Assembly: GCA_026931325.1 (NCBI GenBank)
Contig: JAIXLO010000130.1
Location: 1 to 38,372, forward strand
DNA: 38,372 nucleotides
Source: Chitinophagales bacterium
Lineage (GTDB): Bacteria; Bacteroidota; Bacteroidia; Chitinophagales; Chitinophagaceae
Direction: 5' to 3'
The notes under the pieces were generated by a model. It worked only from the letters and a program-made list of their open reading frames with translations, ran no database searches and had not been told where the DNA came from. The position numbers were made by a program, and so were the translations under genes. Of the stretch, positions 16,546-24,420 are shown piece by piece. Position 1 is the first letter of the stretch; each line of letters starts with the position of its first letter.

Positions 16546-17486
16546 TAGGCTACTTTTGATTGTTTATTTCTTTTTTCTGCATAAGCAGTTGCTGCATCTC
16601 TTACCCAAGCACCATCTTCATGTGCTTTTCTTCTTGCATTTAATCTTTGTTTATTGCATGGACCATTTCCATTAACAACATTCCAAAATTCTTCCCAATT
16701 AATTTCTCCAAAATCATAATGCAATCTTTTTTCATTCCATTTTAAATCTGGATCTGGTAAAGTCATACCTAAAACTTTTACTTGCTCTGCAATCATATCA
16801 ACAAATTGTTGTCTTAACTCATCGTTTGATTTTATTTTAATTTTCCATTCCATACTTTGACCAGTATTAGGACTTTCACTATCTCTTGGCCCAAACATCA
16901 TTAAACTTGGCCACCACCAACGATTAATTGCATCTTGACACATAGCTTTTTGATCTTTTGTGCCTTGAGATAAAACCCAAAGAATTTCAAAACCTTGACG
17001 TTGATGAAAACTTTCTTCTTTACAAATTCTTATCATAGCTCTTGAATAAGGGCCATAAGAGGTACGACATAACATAATTTGATTTACAATAGCAGCACCA
17101 TCTACTAACCAACCAATTGCCCCCATATCTGCCCAGGTTAGAGTAGGATAATTAAATATTGAAGAATATTTTGCTCTACCAGAATGTAATTGTTCTATCA
17201 TTTCTTCTCTACTAATTCCCAATGTTTCAGCAGCAGAGTATAAGTATAAACCATGCCCAGCTTCATCTTGTATTTTTGCTAAAAGAATAGCTTTTCTTTT
17301 TAATGATGGTGCTCTTGTTATCCAATTTCCTTCAGGCAACATTCCTACAATTTCGCTATGAGCATGTTGACTTATTTGTCTAATATTTGTTTTTCTGTAA
17401 GCATCAGGCATCCAATCTTTTGGTTCTATTTTTATTTCATCTTTAATTCTTTGCTGAAAGATGGATTCTAATTTTTTTAATTCCAT
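16545..17486 (-). CDS. paaA: Phenylacetyl-CoA epoxidase catalytic subunit PaaA
   Basis: PaaA carries the di-iron site that epoxidises the aromatic ring of phenylacetyl-CoA using oxygen. The 313-residue protein has a ferritin-like bundle with the two EXXH-type motifs: [20 protein letters not shown] near residue 75 and [16 protein letters not shown] near 155. [19 protein letters not shown] and [20 protein letters not shown] are also family blocks. It is the first gene of the operon, with a perfect -7 box 23 bases upstream. The reductase gene paaE that feeds it electrons is not in this window. Confidence 0.97.
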   Translation of the reverse strand: MELKKLESIFQQRIKDEIKIEPKDWMPDAYRKTNIRQISQHAHSEIVGMLPEGNWITRAPSLKRKAILLAKIQDEAGHGLYLYSAAETLGISREEMIEQLHSGRAKYSSIFNYPTLTWADMGAIGWLVDGAAIVNQIMLCRTSYGPYSRAMIRICKEESFHQRQGFEILWVLSQGTKDQKAMCQDAINRWWWPSLMMFGPRDSESPNTGQSMEWKIKIKSNDELRQQFVDMIAEQVKVLGMTLPDPDLKWNEKRLHYDFGEINWEEFWNVVNGNGPCNKQRLNARRKAHEDGAWVRDAATAYAEKRNKQSKVA

Positions 17487-17508
17487 AACAAATTAGTATT
17501 AGTTGTTT

Positions 17509-17516
17509 CAAATATA
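17509..17516 (-). promoter_or_regulatory. -7 promoter box for the paaA operon
   Basis: The minus strand reads TATATTTG, an exact TAnnTTTG match, 23 bases before the paaA ATG. No convincing -33 box is seen. A small palindrome GAAAAT-N4-ATTTTC at 17622-17637 lies further upstream, but it is weak evidence for an operator. Confidence 0.55.
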
Positions 17517-17684
17517 ATAATATCAAATTAAAAAATACGATTAAAAAAGATATTCTTTAACAATGAAATTATAAAGAGAAGTCTAATATAAAAAGATTTT
17601 TTTATTGATAAGAAATAAATTGAAAATGCTAATTTTCGTATAATATTCTTATATGCTTTATTTTGTGCTATTAAAATTTTACTG

Positions 17685-18671
17685 CTGAAAAAAAAATATA
17701 AAATATTCATTAACTATATTGTTGGACCAATATTATTTGTTTGGTTAAGTTTTTCTATTTATAAGCAAGTAAAAGAGCAGCCTAATTTGTATGAGGCATG
17801 GCAAATAATTTTAAATTCTTATTCATCCTCATCTTCTTGGAAATTGTATGCAGTAATTGCATTGATGTTCATTAACTGGGGGATTGAAGCAAAGAAGTGG
17901 CAAATATTAGTTGCTGGTATTCAAAAGATTTCTTTCTTTAGAGCATTTAGAGCCATTTTTACAGGGCAAGCTGTTGCATTAAATACTTTTAATGGTGTAG
18001 GAGAATATGTAGGTAGAGTTGTTTATTTGAATGATGGAAACAGATTAAGGGCAATTGCACTTTCTATTGTTGGAAGCCTTAGTCAATTAATTATAACGTT
18101 AGTAATGGGTTTAATTGGATTAGTGTATTTAAGAATAAATGTTTTAGATGATACACATCATTTAGAAGGATTAAATAAATTTTGGTTAAATGCTATGATG
18201 TATTCTTTAAGTTTTTTAACCATTATTTTTTTATTCATTTATTTTCAAATGTCGTGGCTCACAAAATTGATGGAAAAAATTCCATTTGTTGCTAAGTATA
18301 GTTTTTATATTCAAAAGTTAGAAGATTTTCATTATAAGGAATTAACAAAAATTTTATTACTTTCTTTTTTGAGATTCGTTGTATTTGTATTGCAATATTT
18401 ATTATTGCTACAATTGTTTCAGGTAGAGGCTTCTATTATGCAATTATCTTGGATGGTGTGTGTGTTGTTTTTGGTATTAGCTGTTGTACCATCTATACCT
18501 ATTGCAGAGTTAGGTTTAAGAGGCGAAGTGAGCAAACAATTATTTGGATTATTAAGTGGCAATACACTTGGCATAGTTTTTACAGCAGCAATAATATGGT
18601 TTATTAATAGAGTAATACCAGCCATTGCTGGAAGTTTATTTATTTTAGGAGTAAAATTATTTAAGAAGTAA
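17685..18671 (+). CDS. Polytopic membrane protein, LPG synthase/UPF0104-like
   Basis: This hydrophobic protein has about seven or eight membrane segments. The order of segments, the FTGQAVALNTFNGVGEYVGR loop and the late PSIPIAELGLRGEVSKQLFG motif suit the lysylphosphatidylglycerol synthase TM / UPF0104 superfamily (flippase-like membrane domain without the catalytic C-terminus). The exact function is unknown. The start is uncertain. A TTG at 17787 is the first standard start, but the frame is open back to 17619. The upstream residues (KIFINYIVGPILFVWLSFSI) are plainly a membrane helix belonging to the protein. I take a CTG at 17685, just before a run of nine A bases, as the likeliest start. 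The DUF3108 gene follows 5 bases after the stop. Confidence 0.72.
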   Translation: MKKKYKIFINYIVGPILFVWLSFSIYKQVKEQPNLYEAWQIILNSYSSSSSWKLYAVIALMFINWGIEAKKWQILVAGIQKISFFRAFRAIFTGQAVALNTFNGVGEYVGRVVYLNDGNRLRAIALSIVGSLSQLIITLVMGLIGLVYLRINVLDDTHHLEGLNKFWLNAMMYSLSFLTIIFLFIYFQMSWLTKLMEKIPFVAKYSFYIQKLEDFHYKELTKILLLSFLRFVVFVLQYLLLLQLFQVEASIMQLSWMVCVLFLVLAVVPSIPIAELGLRGEVSKQLFGLLSGNTLGIVFTAAIIWFINRVIPAIAGSLFILGVKLFKK

Positions 18672-18676
18672 TAAGT

Positions 18677-19471
18677 ATGAAAAAACTATCAACCCTATTC
18701 GTAGCAACATTTTGTTGGTTTACACTTACTTCAGCAGATGATGATTTTTGTGGTATAAGAAATACTACTTTTCAAGATGGAGAAACCATTACATTTAAAA
18801 TATTTTATAATGCTTTAGGTATGTATATTGATGCAGGAACTGCAAGCTTTACAACAACTCTTACAACATTTAATAACACACCAGTTTATCATATTGTTGG
18901 TTTAGGTACATCAAACTCAAGTTATGACTGGATTTTTAAGGTAAGAGATAGATATGAAACTTTTATTGATACTGCTTCATTACAACCATTAAAATTTATG
19001 AGAAATGTAGATGAAGGTGGATATAAATTTTATGAGAATATAACTTTTAATCGTCAAACAAATTCTGCCATAACAACTAAAGGTATTTATAAAGTACCCA
19101 ATTGTGTTCAAGATGTTTTAAGTGCTATTTATTATGCAAGAAATATTGATTTTGCAAAGTATAATGTTGGCGACAAAATTCCTTTTACTTTGTTTTTAGA
19201 TAACGAGTTGTTTAATCTTTATATAAAGTACATGGGTAAAGAAACTATTAAAACTCGTTATGGAAAATTTAGAGCAATTAAGTTTAAACCATTATTAATT
19301 AAAGGAACCATTTTTGAAGGTGGGGAAAAAATGACTGTATGGGTAAGTGATGATGCAAATCATATACCACTTAGAATTGAAAGCCCTATAGCTGTTGGAA
19401 AAGTAAAAGTAGATATGATGATGTATAAAAATATTCGTTATCCTCTTTCATCTATGATAAGTTTTAGATAA
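18677..19471 (+). CDS. DUF3108 family secreted protein
   Basis: This 264-residue protein has a signal peptide ending near LTSAD and the DUF3108 pattern. The features are FQDGETITFKIFYNALGMYI, a WIFKVRDRYETFID block, EGGYKFYENITFNR, VQDVLSAIYYARNIDF and a closing MTVWVSDDANHIPLRIESPI. The fold is a beta-sandwich seen in periplasmic or outer-membrane proteins of Bacteroidota and proteobacteria; no biochemical function is established. It follows the membrane-protein gene by 5 bases, so the two are co-transcribed. Confidence 0.85.
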   Translation: MKKLSTLFVATFCWFTLTSADDDFCGIRNTTFQDGETITFKIFYNALGMYIDAGTASFTTTLTTFNNTPVYHIVGLGTSNSSYDWIFKVRDRYETFIDTASLQPLKFMRNVDEGGYKFYENITFNRQTNSAITTKGIYKVPNCVQDVLSAIYYARNIDFAKYNVGDKIPFTLFLDNELFNLYIKYMGKETIKTRYGKFRAIKFKPLLIKGTIFEGGEKMTVWVSDDANHIPLRIESPIAVGKVKVDMMMYKNIRYPLSSMISFR

Positions 19472-19491
19472 TTTGTTATTATAAAATTATC
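19467..19491. terminator. AT-rich hairpin between convergent genes
   Basis: An 8-bp stem GATAATTT/AAATTATC with a 9-base loop spans the stops of the DUF3108 gene and the convergent MORN-like gene. It is weak because it is all A/T except the closing pair. Confidence 0.4.
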
Positions 19492-20149
19492 CTGTTCGTC
19501 CATCTCTTACTTTATAAGTTTTCTTTTTACTATTTTTCTTTTCAAATTGCTGAACTTCTTTAGGCTTTACTGCTTTTTTAGGTTCTTCTGTTTTAGTTTC
19601 CTCTGTTTTAGTTTCTTCTTTTGGAACCACTAATTTATTTAATGACCATAATTCTGTTTTTATAATTCCTGTACTTCCTGGTCTGTACCAAGTCCATCTT
19701 CCATGTTTCATACTTTTACCATCATTAGGTAAAATAACCTCTATATATTTATTTTCATCATTAACATCTTCTACAAGAAAAGTATCATAAGGGTTTAGTG
19801 GATTCATGGCTTTCCAGCTTTCTTCTCTTTCAAGGCCTGCAACTGTAAAATATTGAGATATGCCATCTAAATTACCCCACTTATAATTTTGAATTGCTAC
19901 TAAATCTCCCATTAAATTATATCTACGCCAAACACCTTCTTTTCTATTATCTACAAACATTCCTTCTTCTTCGTAGCCAGGGTTGCCTCTTAATGGTTCA
20001 ACATGAATTTTCCATTTTCCTCTTTTATTACCACCAGCATCTATACAATTTAAAGTATCTCCTTTAGATGTTAATTTATAAGTTACACATTGTGCTGATG
20101 TGTTCAGTGAAAAACAACTTACTATGATGAATAAAAATAACCAACGCAT
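19487..20149 (-). CDS. Secreted MORN-like repeat protein
   Basis: This 220-residue protein has a signal peptide ending near LNTSAQ and several short repeats of the type GxWxxY...GxxxGxw. Examples are NKRGKWKIHVEP, NRKEGVWRRYNLMGDLVAIQ, WGNLDGISQYFTVAGLEREE and KHGRWTWYRPGSTG. These resemble the MORN_2/toxin-antitoxin YwqK antitoxin repeat, a beta-hairpin unit common in exported Bacteroidota proteins. The C-terminus is a low-complexity Lys/Glu tail with repeated EETKTEE, then a basic end. No enzymatic motif is visible. A perfect -7 box lies 20 bases upstream. Confidence 0.72.
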   Translation of the reverse strand: MRWLFLFIIVSCFSLNTSAQCVTYKLTSKGDTLNCIDAGGNKRGKWKIHVEPLRGNPGYEEEGMFVDNRKEGVWRRYNLMGDLVAIQNYKWGNLDGISQYFTVAGLEREESWKAMNPLNPYDTFLVEDVNDENKYIEVILPNDGKSMKHGRWTWYRPGSTGIIKTELWSLNKLVVPKEETKTEETKTEEPKKAVKPKEVQQFEKKNSKKKTYKVRDGRTG

Positions 20150-20168
20150 AATTGAAATTTTTGCTATT

Positions 20169-20176
20169 CAAAAGTA
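20169..20176 (-). promoter_or_regulatory. -7 promoter box for the MORN-like gene
   Basis: The minus strand reads TACTTTTG, an exact TAnnTTTG match, 20 bases before the ATG at 20149. Confidence 0.55.
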
Positions 20177-20249
20177 ATTGTAAAGTTTGTAAATGAATGT
20201 TTAAAAACTGCAAAAGATATTTTTTACAAAAAATAATATAGCAATAATG

Positions 20250-20963
20250 CTATTTATTTAGTTTTCTTAACTGTTGTAATAATGCTCTCAAATCCTTTGG
20301 CAATGGGGCTTCTAACAAAAAGCTTTCATTATTAAAATTAAATTTTAGTATGGAGGAGTGTAATGCTAATCTGTTTAGAATAGGGTATTCTTCATCTGCA
20401 TTTTTTGATAATTTAAAATTCTTTTTTAATGAAGAAAGAAAAATTGGTTTTCCATCGCCATATAAATTATCACATACAATACTATTACCAATATTTTGGC
20501 AATGTATTCTTATTTGATGTGTACGGCCTGTATGAATTTGAAATTGAACCCAAGAAAAGTATTTAAACTGTTCTAATAATTTATAATCAGTTAAAGATGG
20601 TTTTCCTTTTTTATGAATTATCATTGTACCATTATCTGCTGGATGCATCATTATTGGAGCATCAATACTTCCTGTGCTGTGTAATAATTTCCCATGCACT
20701 AAACCAACATAAAATTTTTCTACACCTCTGCTTTCAAATAATTTAGAGAGTTGTTTATGAGTCTCAGCATCTTTTGCAAAAACTATTACACCACTTGTGT
20801 CTTTATCTAAACGATGAACAGTAAATATTTGTCCATATTTGCTTATCAAAAAATCTTTCAGCGATGGTTCAGATTGTTTTCTATCAGGTACACTTAAAAC
20901 TCCTGAAGGTTTATTTATTGCAATAAAATATTTGTTCTCTAAAATAATATCTAATTTCTGCAT
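20250..20963 (-). CDS. RluA-family pseudouridine synthase
   Basis: This 237-residue enzyme isomerises uridine to pseudouridine in rRNA or tRNA. It has the RluA catalytic motif VHRLDKDTSGVIVFAKD with Asp53, the FIAINKPSGVLSVPD strand and the later QIHTGRTHQIRIHCQNIGNS block. It lacks an N-terminal S4 domain, as do RluA and TruC-like members; the target base cannot be told. Its start is 2 bases after the stop of the neighbouring RsuA/RluB-type gene, so two pseudouridine synthases of different families share a transcript. A 6-bp hairpin (ATAGCA/TGCTAT) straddles its stop. Confidence 0.93.
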   Translation of the reverse strand: MQKLDIILENKYFIAINKPSGVLSVPDRKQSEPSLKDFLISKYGQIFTVHRLDKDTSGVIVFAKDAETHKQLSKLFESRGVEKFYVGLVHGKLLHSTGSIDAPIMMHPADNGTMIIHKKGKPSLTDYKLLEQFKYFSWVQFQIHTGRTHQIRIHCQNIGNSIVCDNLYGDGKPIFLSSLKKNFKLSKNADEEYPILNRLALHSSILKFNFNNESFLLEAPLPKDLRALLQQLRKLNK

Positions 20964-20965
20964 AC

Positions 20966-22018
20966 TTATTCAGTAATTAACTTTTGCTCTTTTATTTTTC
21001 TTACAAAACTTTTATTCATAAACTTTAATAGTCTTATTTCTTTTTCTTTTAGCATACGCCATTTACCTCTTAAAACATCTTTTTTTGTAAGATTAGCAAA
21101 CATCACTCTATCTAATCCTTTTACATCATAACCTAAGTGTTCAAATATTCTTCTAACAATTCTGTTTCTTCCACTATGTATCTCAACTCCAATAAGGGTT
21201 TTATCTTTATTATCAGAATAGGCAATTTTATCTACTTGTATAAATCCATCTTCAAGCACAATACCTGATGCTATAGTTTCCATATCTTTTTTAGAAATAG
21301 GTTTATCTAATTTTACTTCATAAATTTTTTTTATTTCATAAGAAGGATGAGTAAGTTTTTGCGTTAGCTCTCCATCATTGGTAAGTAATAAAACACCTGT
21401 AGTATTTCTATCTAATCTACCTACAGGAAAAACTCTTTCAGTAGTGGCATTTTTTATTAAATCAAAAACAGTTTTTCTTCCTTGAGGATCTTTAGCAGTT
21501 GTTAAATAATCTTTTGGCTTGTTTAATAAAATATATACTAAATTTTTTTGTGCAAAAAGTCGTTTACCCTTTAACCTAATATCTTCTTCACCATTTACTT
21601 TAAATCCTGGTTCTGTAATAATTTTTTTATTAACTGTTACTAAACCTTTCTTTATTAATTCTGCTGCTTCTCTTCTTGCACACACGCCTGCATGAGCTAC
21701 AAATTTGTTTAAAGGCATTAACTGATTGGGCTTAGGAATCAGTTTTGTGTTTGCTGTTGATGTATTATCAGAAGATTTTTTTTGATAATTAGATAAAGTA
21801 TTTTTTGTTCTATTATTTTTTTTATTGATGTCAAACTTTTTTTGTTTATTACTATATGAAGTTCCTTGTGTTTCCTTTTGAAATTTTTTTCTTCTTTCTT
21901 CTTCGCCTATTGCCCTTGCTTCAGCTTTTGCTTTTCTTTTTTCCTGACGAAATTTTTCTTTTTTAGCAGCACCTTTCAATTCTTTATTATAAAATTTTTC
22001 AAAATATTTTTTACTCAT
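20966..22018 (-). CDS. rluB: RluB/RsuA-family pseudouridine synthase with basic N-terminal extension
   Basis: This 350-residue enzyme has an S4 RNA-binding domain (residues about 101-150, MPLNKFVAHAGVCARREAAE) and the RsuA/RluB catalytic motif VGRLDRNTTGVLLLTNDGE with Asp203. GRNRIVRRIFEHLGYDV completes the family pattern. In E. coli RluB modifies U2605 of 23S rRNA. The first 100 residues are a highly charged Lys/Glu/Arg then Asn/Ser-rich region of low complexity, likely disordered, as seen in many Bacteroidota RluB proteins. Choice of RluB over RluE/RluF rests on this layout and is moderate. Confidence 0.9.
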   Translation of the reverse strand: MSKKYFEKFYNKELKGAAKKEKFRQEKRKAKAEARAIGEEERRKKFQKETQGTSYSNKQKKFDINKKNNRTKNTLSNYQKKSSDNTSTANTKLIPKPNQLMPLNKFVAHAGVCARREAAELIKKGLVTVNKKIITEPGFKVNGEEDIRLKGKRLFAQKNLVYILLNKPKDYLTTAKDPQGRKTVFDLIKNATTERVFPVGRLDRNTTGVLLLTNDGELTQKLTHPSYEIKKIYEVKLDKPISKKDMETIASGIVLEDGFIQVDKIAYSDNKDKTLIGVEIHSGRNRIVRRIFEHLGYDVKGLDRVMFANLTKKDVLRGKWRMLKEKEIRLLKFMNKSFVRKIKEQKLITE

Positions 22019-22095
22019 ATAAAAATAGTTTACTGTTTTACAACAGGATGAATGTATAATGTAAAACTACTTTATCCATTTAGTAGTTTTAAAAA

Positions 22096-22554
22096 TTAAT
22101 TTTCTTTTATCAACCAAATAGCAACTCCAAGCAAAAGAATACCCATTATTTTTTTTATAGTAACAGGAGTTACAGGCACACCTAATAATCCATAATGGTC
22201 TATAATAACAGAAATAAACAATTGCCCTGCAATAATTAGGCTAAAAGCCATTGTTGAGCCAACTTTAGGAACAATAAGTGTTGTAGCAGCAACAAAAAAA
22301 GCACCAATAACACCGCCCATCCAAATCCAATATGGTTGTGTTTTTGCAGCTGAAAATATATTAAACTTTAATTGATTAGTATATAAAGCATAACCTGCTA
22401 AAACTATTGTACCAATAAAAAAAGAAATAAAAGCAGCACCAATAACATTGTTATTAATTGCTTTAGCAAGTTTAAAATTTACGCCTGCTTGCATTGGCAT
22501 TAATATACCAGAAAAGAAACAAACCATTAATAATAAGTAATACTTAAAAGCCAT
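22096..22554 (-). CDS. Small DMT-family transporter (YdcZ/DUF606)
   Basis: This 152-residue protein has five predicted membrane helices and the DUF606 pattern: an N-terminal helix followed by MPMQAGVNFKLAKAINNNVI, then AAFISFFIGTIVLAGYAL, WIWMGGVIGAFFVAATTLIV and AFSLIIAGQLFISVIIDHYG. These proteins are half-length members of the drug/metabolite transporter superfamily and probably work as dimers. The substrate is unknown. It stands alone between rluB and the zinc-ribbon gene, both on the same strand. Confidence 0.85.
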   Translation of the reverse strand: MAFKYYLLLMVCFFSGILMPMQAGVNFKLAKAINNNVIGAAFISFFIGTIVLAGYALYTNQLKFNIFSAAKTQPYWIWMGGVIGAFFVAATTLIVPKVGSTMAFSLIIAGQLFISVIIDHYGLLGVPVTPVTIKKIMGILLLGVAIWLIKEN

Positions 22555-22699
22555 AAAAAAAATTTAAGACGTAAAGCTAAGTTTTTAAATTTAGTTTTTA
22601 ATTGATTAATTAAATAATGGAATGACATTAAGTAATAAACCTTCCTTTACCAAAAGAGTGCAGAAAAAATATCTTCATGAAAAAATTTTAGGATACTAT

Positions 22700-23077
22700 C
22701 TATTCTTCCTTTCTTCTTACAAGCATATACCAATTATTATCTAATTGCTTATAACCATAATCAAAACAGAAATAATAAATCTCTCCTTGCTTATTGGTGT
22801 ATGTATGTGTATGATATTTAAACACAAATCCTTCTTGCACTAATTTTTCATAAATGTAATTCATTGTTTGCTTTTCTTGAGGTAATAATTTTTCTAATAT
22901 TTTTCTGTTTTTAATTAAAGTGTTCATTATCCCACGAACATAAGGACTATGACTCCCTTTACTTTTTTGTTGATTATTATAATTATTTCTACAATAATCA
23001 TCACAAAATTTTTTATCCGTTCTTCCTTTTATTGATTTGCCACATGAAAGACATTTTTTTGTTTCTAATGTAGTCAT
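22700..23077 (-). CDS. Zinc-ribbon protein of unknown function
   Basis: This 125-residue protein has an N-terminal four-cysteine ribbon (C9, C12, C25, C29: KCLSCGKSIKGRTDKKFCDD then YC). The spacing resembles DUF2116/MYM-like zinc ribbons. It is followed by a basic Asn/Gln-rich linker and a C-terminal alpha/beta domain with YIYEKLVQEGFVFKYHTHTY and a Tyr-rich end. It is divergent from ssb, 223 bases away. A nucleic-acid-binding role is plausible from the zinc ribbon, but nothing confirms it. Confidence 0.7.
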   Translation of the reverse strand: MTTLETKKCLSCGKSIKGRTDKKFCDDYCRNNYNNQQKSKGSHSPYVRGIMNTLIKNRKILEKLLPQEKQTMNYIYEKLVQEGFVFKYHTHTYTNKQGEIYYFCFDYGYKQLDNNWYMLVRRKEE

Positions 23078-23202
23078 AGTAATGGTTTTAGAGTAGCAAT
23101 ATACAATTAATTATTCGTGTACAAACGTTTAAAAACATTTATTATCGAGAGTAAACACTTAAAAACCGACTTATTTTTTTCATCAATATCATTTTTGCCC
23201 TG

Positions 23203-23285
23203 TCAAACCACAACAGCATTAGACGTCAATTCTGAAATGGTTTGATTGAAATAAATTAAATAACCGTGCTACAATTATATAGCAC
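23203..23285 (+). promoter_or_regulatory. Structured leader candidate of ssb
   Basis: Two perfect inverted repeats precede ssb. The first is an 8-bp stem TCAAACCA/TGGTTTGA with arms at 23203-23210 and 23238-23245. The second is GTGCTA/TAGCAC with an 8-base loop (23266-23285), ending 15 bases before the ATG. CATTTTTG at 23190-23197, one mismatch from the -7 box, would start a transcript almost exactly at the first stem. Confidence 0.4.
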
Positions 23286-23300
23286 ACAAAACTTACAACT

Positions 23301-23648
23301 ATGTACGCACTAAAAAACAAAGTTCAGTTAATTGGAAACTTAGGTATTAACCCAGAAATTAAAACATTAGACAATGGTAAAAAAATGGCTCGTTTTAGTA
23401 TGGCTACCAACGAAACTTATAGAAATGCTAAAGGAGAGAAAGTAGTAGAAACTCAATGGCACAACTTAATTGCTTGGGGTAAAGTAGCCGAAATTGCAGA
23501 AAAATATTTACAAAAAGGTAGTGAAGTAGCTTTAGAAGGAAAACTTATCAATAGAAGTTATACTGATAAAGAAGGAAATAAAAAATACATTACCGAAATA
23601 CAAGTAAATGAGCTTTTAATGTTAGGAAAAGAAAATGCAAAAGCTTAG
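23301..23648 (+). CDS. ssb: Single-stranded DNA-binding protein
   Basis: SSB coats single-stranded DNA in replication and repair. The 115-residue OB-fold protein has KVQLIGNLGINPEIKTLDNG, ARFSMATNETYRNAKGEKV, TQWHNLIAWGKVAEIAEKYL and KGSEVALEGKLINRSYTDKE, all conserved. It ends at the OB fold, right after ITEIQVNELLMLGKENAKA. The usual disordered tail and acidic DDDIPF-type tip that recruits partner proteins are missing. This may be one of two SSBs in the genome. A strong hairpin terminator follows. Confidence 0.95.
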   Translation: MYALKNKVQLIGNLGINPEIKTLDNGKKMARFSMATNETYRNAKGEKVVETQWHNLIAWGKVAEIAEKYLQKGSEVALEGKLINRSYTDKEGNKKYITEIQVNELLMLGKENAKA

Positions 23649-23682
23649 TACTGATAAATAAGCAAACTAAATGCTTAATTAC

Positions 23683-23730
23683 GGATGCAACAGATTTCAA
23701 TTAATTTGAAAAACCTGTTGCATCCTTTTC
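23683..23730. terminator. Terminator between ssb and efp
   Basis: A perfect 11-bp stem GGATGCAACAG/CTGTTGCATCC with a 21-base loop, followed by TTTTC on the plus strand, lies between the convergent ssb and efp genes. It can serve ssb and possibly efp. Confidence 0.75.
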
Positions 23731-23754
23731 TATTAAAAATATATTTAGAAAATA

Positions 23755-24321
23755 TTATTCCTTCACTCTTTCTACGTAATCACCAGTTTTGGTATTAATA
23801 CGTATAAGCTCTCCTTCTTCTACAAACAAAGGAACATTTACTGTAGCACCAGTATCTACAGTTGCTGGTTTTGTTGCTCTTGTTGCAGTATCTCCTCTAA
23901 CACCTGGTTCACAATAAGTAATTAATACAACAATTTTTTCTGGAAGTTCTGCACCAATAGCTTGTTCTGTTTCTGTATTAATTAAAACAAAAACTTCTCC
24001 ACCATCTTTTAAAAACTGTGGAGCATCAATCATATCTTCTGATAAAACAATTTGCTCAAAAGTTTCATTATTCATTAAGTTGTAGCCACTATCATCTTTA
24101 TATAAAAACTGAAATGCTTTTTTCTCTACACGAACAGGATGAATGTTTTCTCCACTATTCCAAGTTTTTTCAATACTACGATTTGTGTCCACTCCTTTTA
24201 ATTTAGCCCAAACTTTTGCTGCAGCTCTGGCTGTTTTATTTTCACCAAATTCTACAACAGTATAAAGGTTTCCATCTAACTTTAAAATCATACCACGACT
24301 GATATCTGATGTTGTTGCCAT
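23755..24321 (-). CDS. efp: Elongation factor P, Arg32 type
   Basis: EF-P relieves ribosomes stalled at polyproline stretches. The 188-residue protein has the three beta-barrel domains and the C-terminal signature ITYCEPGVRGDTATRATKPA. The tip of the domain I loop, where lysine is usually modified, reads ENKTARAAAKV with arginine at residue 32. The neighbouring NKTARAAA matches the NKSGRNAA pattern of the pseudomonad EF-P that EarP rhamnosylates, and it lacks the PGKG of lysine-type EF-Ps. A perfect -7 box lies 20 bases upstream. The family call is certain; the modification is unknown. Confidence 0.96.
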   Translation of the reverse strand: MATTSDISRGMILKLDGNLYTVVEFGENKTARAAAKVWAKLKGVDTNRSIEKTWNSGENIHPVRVEKKAFQFLYKDDSGYNLMNNETFEQIVLSEDMIDAPQFLKDGGEVFVLINTETEQAIGAELPEKIVVLITYCEPGVRGDTATRATKPATVDTGATVNVPLFVEEGELIRINTKTGDYVERVKE

Positions 24322-24340
24322 ATTTATTTTTTTAGAATTG

Positions 24341-24348
24341 CAAAAGTA
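24341..24348 (-). promoter_or_regulatory. -7 promoter box for efp
   Basis: The minus strand reads TACTTTTG, an exact TAnnTTTG match, 20 bases before the efp ATG. Confidence 0.55.
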
Positions 24349-24420
24349 GGGGTTGATAATAAAAAATTAATACTATTATAAAAATTGAGCGTATAAAAAA
24401 TGGTATCTTCTTTTACAAAT

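Noticed and set aside
17622-17637. GAAAAT-N4-ATTTTC palindrome as a paa regulator site
   Set aside because: Such A/T palindromes are expected by chance in this sequence, and it lies more than 100 bases from the paaA -7 box.
17528-17710. 60-residue minus-strand frame
   Set aside because: It is AT-driven, without known motif, and it overlaps the start of the membrane protein and the divergent promoter region.
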